From Caenorhabditis remanei (lineage: Eukaryota; Nematoda; Chromadorea; Rhabditida; Rhabditidae), in contig NC_071330.1 in assembly GCF_010183535.1 (NCBI RefSeq), positions 15,977,717 to 16,041,716 on the forward strand: a stretch of 64,000 bases of DNA. Direction: 5' to 3'. This document shows positions 56,020-64,000 of this stretch, piece after piece. A model generated the notes under the pieces. That model searched no databases and had not been told where the DNA came from. It saw only the letters and a program-made list of their open reading frames with translations. The position numbers and the translations under genes were made by a program. Position 1 is the stretch's first letter. Every line of letters starts with the position of its first letter.

Positions 56020-56025
56020 AATAAA
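56020..56025 (+). terminator. Poly(A) signal for long globin isoform
   Basis: AATAAA about 120 nt after the stop codon of exon 55795-55899, supporting that exon as a real 3' end. Confidence 0.5.
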
Positions 56026-57324
56026 GTTCTTCTCTTATACTCATACATATAATTTTTTTCCCTCGACGACTCACCCACTCACATGAGTGGTGGCGAAAGC
56101 CTATAATTGGTGTAAGGCACTAATTTCTCTTATTTTCGCATTTTCGAGCTCCATTTCTTGTTATTCACGTTATTTTTCTCTCTTCTTTTATCATAAAACT
56201 TGTCACGCGTCGTTTTTTTCGAAAAACTTTTTTTTTTCAGGTCTAAAAAAATGTTTTTACAATAGGGGTACGGTATGCGCCTTTAGGGGTCTGTGGGACT
56301 CAGAAAATAAAACAACACTGAGATTATTAAAAATACCTTAAAAACAATTTACGAAGTTAGATACGAAAACAAGAAACAAAAAAATTGAAAAAAAAATTTT
56401 TGACTGAAAATTTTTTTCCGTTTCCCGTGCTGAAATTTTTTTCCCTTTTGACACAGTCATCCTGAAATTTAATTTTTTGAATTCCGCACGTCTAGACCTT
56501 TCAAATGAGTATAATCATGACATAATTTGAAATTATTCGATTTTCACCCTAACCTATGCGCCTTTAATGTCGTGATAAGACCCAATTTTTGAAATTTTTA
56601 GAATATGGTCATGATTATACTCATTTGAAAGGTCTCAACGAGCTGAATTCAAAAAAACATGAAGAAATCTGATGAATTTGGGTTTTTAGGCCACCAGGAA
56701 CCAAAATCTGTTTTTTTTTTCGAAGATCATTTTAAAAAATTTTAATCGTCCCACATTCTTATAATTCCACCGCTATCTGCTTATTTTTTTTATTTTTTAA
56801 CAAAATCTTAAACTAATTTACTTAAATTTCAATTTTACTCCATTTCCCACTCTCTTGAAATCAAAAAGTTACAGAATTTCGAAAATTTTCGAAAATTTTC
56901 GAAAATGATTTTTTTCATAACTCGCTTATTTTTGCTCCAATCTCAAATTTTCCATGTTTTTTGGATTCAGCAAGTTAAGACCTTTCTAATGACTATAATC
57001 ATGAGGTATTTCATAGCATTTCAATTTTTCAGCTATTTTCAGTTTTCAGCCATGCGCCTCTAAACCGGATTACTGTAGTTTTTCATTTTTCTTTCAAACC
57101 CAGTCATGATTATACTCATTTGAAGCGTTTTGACGCGCTGAATTCGAAAAACTACATAAAATTCAAATCAGAGCAAAACTGACAGTGTTATAGCTTTTTA
57201 GAGATTTTCAAAAAGTTTCGAATAGTTTCGAAAATCCATAACTTTACCAATTTTCAACGTTTTGCACTAATTTTTAGCTTAAAACAACCCAAATTTTTCG
57301 AATTTTTATGAAAAATATTTCCAG
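56026..57324. other. Spacer between globin and 7TM gene
   Basis: TATAATCATG composite repeats at about 56.4-57.3 kb. No exon seen. TATTTCCAG at about 57316-57324 precedes the 7TM start codon by 12 nt and may be a trans-splice acceptor. Confidence 0.45.
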
Positions 57325-57336
57325 ACTTTGAAAAAA

Positions 57337-59499
57337 ATGCTCTACTCCTCGGACAACACGACTTTGCTGAACCCTGGCAACCCAAAAATGACTCCAGATG
57401 ACAACGAGATCCATCTGACGTCAACTCCACTTGTCTTTCAAAATTCCACGTGTCTGCTCAACGCGTTGCTCCAACTCTGGCTCATTTTCCATCTCGCCTT
57501 CTCAGAGCCAAAGATATTCACGGAATTCCGAGACATTTCGAAAATTTTCCGCATTTTTCCGATTTCCAGTATCATCCGATCGATTTCTTTTATTTTGGCT
57601 TCTATCTACCTCTCTTTCTATCCACCAGGCACATCTGAGTATACAGTAATCTCCACTGGATTACTGTATATTGATTATTGTTGTAATTATATGTGTATGT
57701 TGCTGATACTACTCGCTTCAGTCAATCGAGTACTATTTTTTATCAAACCCCGCTATTTCAAAAAATGTTTCCCAAGTGGTGAAGTCGGAATATACTCGTG
57801 GTTGGTATCCGCCGCGGCACTCGCTTTTTGGGGGTCTATTCTATTTGTTAAAGGAGCACAACCCGTGAAAATCAACTATTTTGAGTGTATTGGCTTTGTG
57901 GCGGTTGGAGATGGGAGTATTTGGCATAAGGTTGGTTGTAACTAGAATTTTCAGATTTAGATCGTTGAGAGCTTTCAGAAAAGTATGATCATGCCTAGGT
58001 TCTGAAAATTCCAATTTTGACCATTATAGGCTTTCAAATCGATGTAACTTGGTCAGTTTCAACCCGTTTTTAATTTTAATTACATTTTCAAAATCAGCGC
58101 GTTGAGACCTTTCAAAAAAGTATAATCATGCAAAGGTTCAGAAATTTTTTTTTTGACCAGGGACCACTCCTATGCGTCTTTAAACTACATCAACCCATTA
58201 ACATTGCAACGAATCGGTACAAAAGTATTTTTAAGCGAAATTTACGTTTCAAGCTATGTTTTAAATTTAAAATAAACGAGAAATGTCAAAAACGGACTAA
58301 GTTACAGATTTTCGAAACTTTTCGAAAAAAACGCAAAATCTTAAAATAGTTGTAACTTGGTCAGTTTTGATCCGTTTTCAATTTTACTTATATTTTTGAA
58401 ATAAACGCATCGAGAGCTTTCAGAAAAGTATAATCATGCTTAGGTTTGGAAAAATTCATTTTTGTGGGATTTTTTGACCAAAATAGTGGTCAAAACTGAA
58501 ATTGTCCAGAAATATGTCATTATCATACTTTTCTGGACCGTTTGACGCGCTGAATCCAAAATTTGCAATCAAATTCAATATAGAGGAAAATTGACCAAGC
58601 TACAGTAGGTTTCAGGAATTTCAGATTTTTGTGATTTTCAAAAATTTTCGAAAATCTGTAACTTTTTGGTCTTCGACACTTTTCGATGAATTTTGTGTCA
58701 CATAAATGTGTTTCTGTCATTAACTCAATGAAAATAGTTTGGACCAGTTTTTGATTATCTTACTGTAGTTTAAAGGCGCATTGGTGTGGTCACTGGTCAA
58801 AATTGGAACTTTCAGAAATTTTCAGAACCTAGGCATGATTATACTTTTCTGAAAGGTCTTGGCGCGCTGATTTTAAAAATACAGTTTAAATTCAAAACGG
58901 ATTGAAATTGAGCAAGTTACATCGATTTGAACAACTACATTTTTTGAAAAGTTTCGAAAATCAAAAAATAATAATATTTCGAGCTAATTTTTAGTTTGTT
59001 AGATAGCTAAGCCTTCGAATTTTAATATAAAAATACGTAATAATAAAATTTCCAGTTCCTCACCATTCTCGTCTACACAGTCCTAATCGGTTCTCTCATC
59101 TGCTACAGTTTCATCTATCGTTATCTCCATAAAATGTCGCGTACCATCTCTGCACCAAGAAACCGTAACCCCCACAAGCAGAAAATGTTCCAACAAGTGC
59201 TGGTCACCGCTGTGGTCTATCTGGTAGGCGGAGCTACAAATTTTTTTGATCTCCACTTTAATTACTTCAATTAATTTCAGATCGTCCAACTATTCAACGA
59301 ATTTATATATTTCAAAAATCTCACTGAATTCTGGAAATTTCAGACAACTTTTGTGAATTTATTCAATGTATCCAGTTTTATTCCGGAAATGGTCATTCCG
59401 TTATGGTCACTTGCTGATTGGCTGAAAATTAAATATATTGCTTGGATCACGTCGGAGAATACTATTCCTGTTTATACGATTCCGAATAATGTGTTATGA
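57337..59499 (+). CDS. Seven-transmembrane receptor (nematode chemoreceptor-like), 3 exons
   Basis: Likely a G-protein-coupled chemosensory receptor in neuronal cilia membranes (inference). Exons 57337-57930, 59056-59223 and 59281-59499, all phase 0, 326 aa. The N-terminus is extracellular-like with NTT and NST glycosylation sites. Hydrophobic segments: LLNALLQLWLIFHLAF, IIRSISFILASIYLSF, YMCMLLILLASVNRVLFF, SWLVSAAALAFWGSILF, ILVYTVLIGSLICYSFIY, VLVTAVVYLIVQLFNEFIYF and FIPEMVIPLWSL. VNRVLFF at the end of TM3 stands where a DRY-like motif is expected in nematode serpentine families (srx, srsx, srxa type). I cannot assign the class. Donor GTTGGT after 57930 is noncanonical at +3 to +6. Intron 1 is full of TATAATCATG repeats. 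Confidence 0.78.
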
Positions 59500-59526
59500 T
59501 TTATTATTTTGGTGTAGTTTGTAGTG

Positions 59527-59532
59527 AATAAA
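59527..59532 (+). terminator. Poly(A) signal for 7TM gene
   Basis: AATAAA in GTGAATAAATATT, 28 nt after the stop codon. Confidence 0.55.
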
Positions 59533-59658
59533 TATTTATTTTTGAGCTTTAAAATTAAAGTAACCCCAAAAAGAGTTTTAAGCTATTTTTGCAGCTATTA
59601 AAAAGCTTAAAATGTCAACAGCAGACACAGTTACAGAATTTCGAAACTTTTCGAAATA

Positions 59659-61257
59659 CAGTGCGTAACACAAGTATAAGGCCACCCATGAAATTGAGTT
59701 TATTGGCTCAGCGGAACATTTCTGGTTAAAACTAATAACGGATTTAGATTCCTCATCCAAAAATACCCCGAGAAAAATGTTTTTGTGACATGACCTCCAA
59801 ATCTAGGATGGTGACGTGGCCAAATGTGAAAAGTGCGCACTTTCAAGCGTAACATAAGTATAAGGCCACCCCCGGAGTTGAGCAAAAAGAGTCGAATAAA
59901 GGCAAAGTTGCATTCTAGAATTGTATTTTAGGATTGTACAAATTACATTCAAATAGAAAACATCAAAACCATATAGTCCTGGCCCTACTGGTCTGCTGGG
60001 AACCTGGATTCAAGTCTCTCTCCATTTTTTTTCTTTGGACGCTAAACCGGGGCTCTAAAAGCGGCGTAAGTGGGTAAATTCATTGAGAAACCATGTCTCC
60101 AAATGCTCATTCGTCGATTTCAAAAGTTTAGAAACATATCTTGTACGTTTCTGGGAAGAAATTTGAGGTTGGACTCTACGCACAGTCTGCATAACTGTCA
60201 ACATTAGAGGGACTTGAGTCGCTAGCTCGTCGAGATCTTGATAATGAGATCTGGAAATGTTCTGTAATAATGCAGATAGATACTCAGTACCTGCTGGATA
60301 CAAATACCGTTCAGTTTAAATGATGTAGTCAATTTTCCGAAACCCCATCTGAGTTAGTAAAGCCAGGGCAGTACTGTTACTAATGATGTAGCTAGACTGC
60401 TCACGAAAAAACCTTTGTTGGCACTTTTCCACTCAAAAAAATTTTGTTAGTAACATAATAAAACTTAAAAATGCATGATACAACTCTGTATATCGATCGA
60501 AGGAAGACCTTGAGCACCCACGACATAGCCCACTTTTCATAATGCATAATTATGATATGTCGGCAGTTGGACTCAAGACAATCCATCAGATATCCACAAA
60601 TGTGAACGGTATTTGTATCCAGCAGGTACTGAGTATCTATCTGCATTATTACAGAACATTTCCAGCTCTAATTTTCAAGATCTCGACGAGCTAGCGACTC
60701 AAGTCCCTCTAATGTTGACAGCAGTGCAGACTGTGCGTAGAGTCCAACCTCAAATTTCTTCCCAGAAACGTACAAGATATGTTTCTAAACCTTTGAAATC
60801 AACGAATGAGCATTTGGAGACATGGTTTCTCAAAGAATTTACCCACTTACGCCGCTTTTAGAGCCCCGGTTTAGCGTCCAAAGAAAAAAAATGGAGAGAG
60901 ACTTGAATCCAGGTTCCCAGCAGACCAGTAGGGCCAGGACTATATGGTTTTGATGTTTTCTATTTGAATGTAATTTGTACAATCCTAAAATACAATTCTA
61001 GAATGCAACTTTGCCTTTATTCGACTCTTTTTGCTCAACTCCGGGGGTGGCCTTATACTTATGTTACGCTTGAAAGTGCGCACTTTTCACATTTGGCCAC
61101 GTCACCATCCTAGATTTGGAGGTCATGTCACAAAAACATTTTTCTCGGGGTATTTTTGGATGAGGAATCTAAATCCGTTATTAGTTTTAACCAGAAATGT
61201 TCCGCTGAGCCAATAAACTCAATTTCATGGGTGGCCTTATACTTGTGTTACGCACTG
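59659..61257. mobile_element. 1.6-kb TA-flanked foldback (mariner-type) element
   Basis: Starts CAGTGCGTAACACAAGTATA and ends with the reverse complement, flanked by TA (59657-59658, 61258-61259). Arms 59659-60312 and 60603-61257 (about 654 bp each) are nearly identical; the spacer is about 290 bp. Each arm carries the same short open frames: one of 82 codons (LDELATQVPLMLT, VQPQISSQKRTRYVSK; 60055-60303 minus and 60613-60861 plus) and one of about 61 codons (HIWPRHHPRFGGHVTK), identical in both arms. No DDE motif recognised. It is inserted inside a composite repeat. Confidence 0.85.
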
Positions 61258-62156
61258 TATAACTAAATATTCAAATCGCTGTAACTTGGTCAGTTTTTAC
61301 CCGTTATAGATTTTAATTACTTTTTTCGAATCATCGCGTCGAGACCTTTCAAATAAGTATAATCATGACTAGGTTTCTGAAAATTCCAGTTTTTAACCAG
61401 TGACCACCACTCTGCGCCTTTAAACTACAGTAACCCATTAGCTTTGCATCGAATCGGCGCTGAAATATGTTTTATAAGGTTATAACGTTTCAAACTACTC
61501 TTTCAGCTATTAAAAAGCGTAAAATGTCAACAACGGACTGAGTTACAGAATTTCGAAAAATTTCGAAAAAACACAAAATCTTAAAATAGATGTAACTCGG
61601 TCAGTTTTAACCCGTTTTTAAAATTTTTTATTGCATTTTCAGAATCAGCGCGTCGAGACTTTTCAGAAAAGTATAATCATGTCTTGGTTCTGAAAATTCC
61701 TAATTTGACCAGTGACCACCACTCTGCGCCTTTAAGCTACAGTAATCTGAGCAAAATTGAATTAAACTAAAACCAAAGTGTTTTTCTTATGATTCTAACG
61801 TTTTAAACCAATTTTTCAGCTATAAAAGAGCGAAAAATATTTCAAGTGGACTAAGTTACTCATTTTCAATTTTTCCCCATTTGAATTTAGTTTTTTGGAT
61901 TCAGCAAGCCATTACCTTTCAAATGACTGTATTTCATGCCATTTCAATTTTCCGTTTACCCTATTCTAGGTTACTGTAGTTTTTCATTTTCTCTCAAGCA
62001 TAGTCATGGTTATACTCATTCGAAGCGTCGTTACTCTCATAAGTCTGAAAATTGGTTTTTAGGTGCACCAACTCGAAAAATGTTCGAATCCCATCAATTC
62101 CAAATAAAAGTGCTGATGACTCTGAAAATGAAAAAAAAAACCAAATTATCTAAATC
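61258..62156. other. Spacer with composite repeats
   Basis: TATAATCATG repeats with TAACTTGGTCAGTTTTTACC and AAACTACAGTAACCCATTA-type phrases at about 61.3, 61.6 and 61.9 kb. No gene. Confidence 0.5.
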
Positions 62157-62162
62157 TTTATT
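62157..62162 (-). terminator. Poly(A) signal for right-edge gene
   Basis: Minus-strand AATAAA about 65 nt after the stop codon at 62228. Confidence 0.45.
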
Positions 62163-62227
62163 GAATAAATCACACAGTACTCAAGTAATTACTAGTAGGG
62201 GGGTATCATTTCGAATATTGATTTTTC

Positions 62228-64000
62228 TTATTTCTTGTGGGCACTTCTCTTCCCTCCTTTCTTCTTATCTTTACTTCTTTCATTTATTCTCTTCACTTTA
62301 GTTTTCTGTCTTTTGTCACCCGATGAATCATTTACAAAGTTCAAGCTCCGATTCACCGCTTCCTGCGTTTCCACATCATTATCCAACGGCCCATTCTTCG
62401 AGTTCTTCTTTGTTCCTTTTGACACTTTTGACACATGTCTCTTCTTCCGAGCCTCTTTGAACATCTTACCATTCTTTCCCTTTTCTCTTCTTATTTGGGT
62501 TGATTTTGAGTACTCGGGTTCATCAGAAAACAGTTCGGGGTCAAGATATGTGTCAATATATTTTTTGACTATCGGGTCCTTCTTGTGTTGCTGAAATTTC
62601 GATGCATTAATGTCTGCGTTATGACTTAAAACAAGCGTTGCTGGAAGAGTGTCTCCTTTTTTATGAGCAAAAATATTGTCCGAGAGGACTACACAGAAAA
62701 ACTTTTCTACTAGAAGCTCCTTTTGAGCCAGGAGAACGTTTAAAATCATTTTTAGCATAAACGATTAAAAAAATGTTTCTTAGAATTTCCTGACATATCG
62801 GAATCTGCAATTCGAGAAGTATGAGACACGACACGCTTCTAACAACCGCGCTCTACTGAGACCAAAGAAAATTGTGCGGCAAAATGGAGAAACGCAGAGA
62901 ACAGCTAATAGAGCTAAAAAAAACCAATCAACTAACTAACCTCGCACAATACTCTCATGAAATAACGCATTCCGAACCATATATTTTTACACTTATCAGT
63001 TGAAAAAGCCAACGGATACTTGACTCCCAGATCGGTTACAACTTCTTTTAAGAAGGTAGTGACCCAGTCAGAAGACAGTTCAGAAACTTCATTCGTGCTG
63101 CTCGCTTTACGAAAGGCCAATTCAATAACTGCAAACCATCAAGAATTGAGGTAAAAAAATGAAAGAAAGTGTGTGTCCTTACAAAGAATCCAGGCTGCGG
63201 ATGCCTGATAAATGCCTGATAAAATGGTAAGATTCGGTGTCGCTCTGAATTCTTTCCACAAATCCAACATTGTTTTAGGATTCATTGAAAATCCATATTT
63301 CGGATTACCACGATGCCATACGAAATAAACATCGAATGCAGTTTCACCGCTAGAAAATGCTTTGTTTTTTTTATAAATTAAAAAAAGAAAATTGAAATTC
63401 TTACTCAAATTTAATTTTCAAAGTGCGTCTCTCAAGATCCGTATCTTTTTCTTCGATGTGCGTACAAGTTATTGTCAGTTTATGCTCTTCAAATCGAAGC
63501 GTTTCATCGAGATCCAAGGGAAGAAACTCGCCGTAATTGTCTGAAATCGAAAAGTATGCAGTGGCAATATCAAGCGGTGAGACTCACCATCCCTTTTATG
63601 AAATTTCAGAATTGTCCTACCCTCGTTCGCTCTGATATACTGGCAAAAAGGATCTATCTCACAATCTATATTTCGCTCTTCCACGAATGTCCACAGAACG
63701 ACATCACTCAGTTTTATTTCGAATATTTGAAGAAAAGTGGTTATCTCTATTCCATTTGATGTGGTTTCAAACGGCTTTCTGCAACACAAAAAGTATTATT
63801 ATAGCCGACAGAGACTCTACACTTACTTGCCCAGTTCGAAACGTTGAAGACCTTTCAATGTCGGCAAGCAATTCGCCAGATCCTCCATATTCTTACCATA
63901 AATGTTTGTTAATTTCATGAAATCAGATCTGATGAATGCATGAACAATCCGAACTGGCACCACTGCAAAATTATATATTTTCATTTTCACACGCCCGACC
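62228..64000 (-). CDS. Gene F: multi-exon gene of unknown function, runs off right edge, probable frameshift
   Basis: Not recognised. Exons in phase: 63827 to the edge (possible ATG at 63985; frame open to 64000), 63588-63778, 63405-63540, 63183-63349, 62941-63128 and 62228-62789 (alternative acceptor at 62804). Sequences include LTNIYGKNMEDLANCLPTLK, SDVVLWTFVEERNIDCEID, FDVYFVWHRGNPKYGF, MLDLWKEFRATPNLTILSG and SELSSDWVTTFLKEVVTDLG. The long last segment is very basic (KKRHVSKVSKGTKKNSKN, SKDKKKGGKRSAHKK), so a nuclear or nucleic-acid role is possible. The last exon enters in a frame (EILRNIFLIVYAKND) that stops after about 39 codons, while the good coding frame (MILNVLLAQKELLVEKFF, stop at 62228) begins in another frame. 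An A-run at about 62749-62753 is the likely frameshift site. Either a pseudogene, a sequence error, or a separate gene starting at 62758. Confidence 0.6.

Larger units (their letters stand above)
37390..62020. repeat. Dispersed composite repeat with TATAATCATG core
   Basis: About 40 copies of AAAGTATAATCATG or its complement CATGATTATACTTT lie between 37.4 and 62.0 kb, in both orientations, for example at 39670, 42893, 43290, 44593, 45498, 46638, 48777, 52006, 54413, 56611, 58430 and 61670. They often sit in a set order with GTTACAGATTTTCGAAA, TAACTTGGTCAGTTTTGCTC, GGATTCAGGGCGTCAAGA and TTTCAGAAAAG. None was found in coding exons; they occupy introns and spacers. They are absent from 1-35 kb. 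Confidence 0.85.

Noticed and set aside
62235..62594. 119-codon plus-strand frame
   Set aside because: It is the antisense of the strongly coding basic minus-strand frame and is Phe/Leu/Ser-rich as expected for a shadow.

Overview
This window reads as AT-rich nuclear DNA of a nematode, most likely a Caenorhabditis species. The grounds are many short exons with GTAAGT/GTGAGT donors and TTTTCAG-type acceptors, acceptors 7-12 nt before several start codons (consistent with spliced-leader trans-splicing), nematode-type globin and 7TM genes, and many Tc1/mariner-type and foldback repeats. No bacterial-type features, CRISPR arrays or intact tRNA/rRNA genes were seen. All gene models come from reading frames, splice signals and comparison between copies inside the window; none is checked against transcripts.

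Left half (about 0.3-30.2 kb): a fast-evolving, repeat-loaded cluster with every gene on the minus strand. Two families of membrane proteins that I do not recognise alternate. Family 1 (gene A 314-1246, gene B 14936-15876, fragment E 29887-30217) has a three-exon architecture. Family 2 (gene C 5271-9293, partial; gene D 20886-28270) has a shared set of exons with identical phases and a conserved 185-nt exon. In transcription order the layout is E, D, B, C, A, that is, two family-2/family-1 units plus a remnant. In both units a large minisatellite starts just after the family-2 stop codon (39-bp units at about 2.15-5.24 kb; 23-bp units at about 18.78-20.89 kb). Introns and spacers hold foldback elements, GC-rich elements, a 925-bp mariner-type element with 194-bp inverted repeats, and tRNA-like sequences.

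Middle (30.7-42.7 kb): a 3-kb foldback element nested with a 5'-truncated LINE, a hairpin element and a mariner MITE, then about 9 kb with no recognisable gene, upstream of the inositol hexakisphosphate kinase gene.

Right half (42.7-64 kb): plus-strand genes with normal architecture: an IP6-kinase-like gene (42.7-46.0 kb), a globin with two possible C-termini (51.3-54.3/55.9 kb) and a three-exon 7TM receptor (57.3-59.5 kb). Their introns and spacers are filled with a dispersed composite repeat containing TATAATCATG and A/T-run sequence. A 1.6-kb TA-flanked foldback element (59.66-61.26 kb) and a minus-strand multi-exon gene of unknown function running off the right edge (62.2-64.0 kb, with a probable frameshift) close the window.
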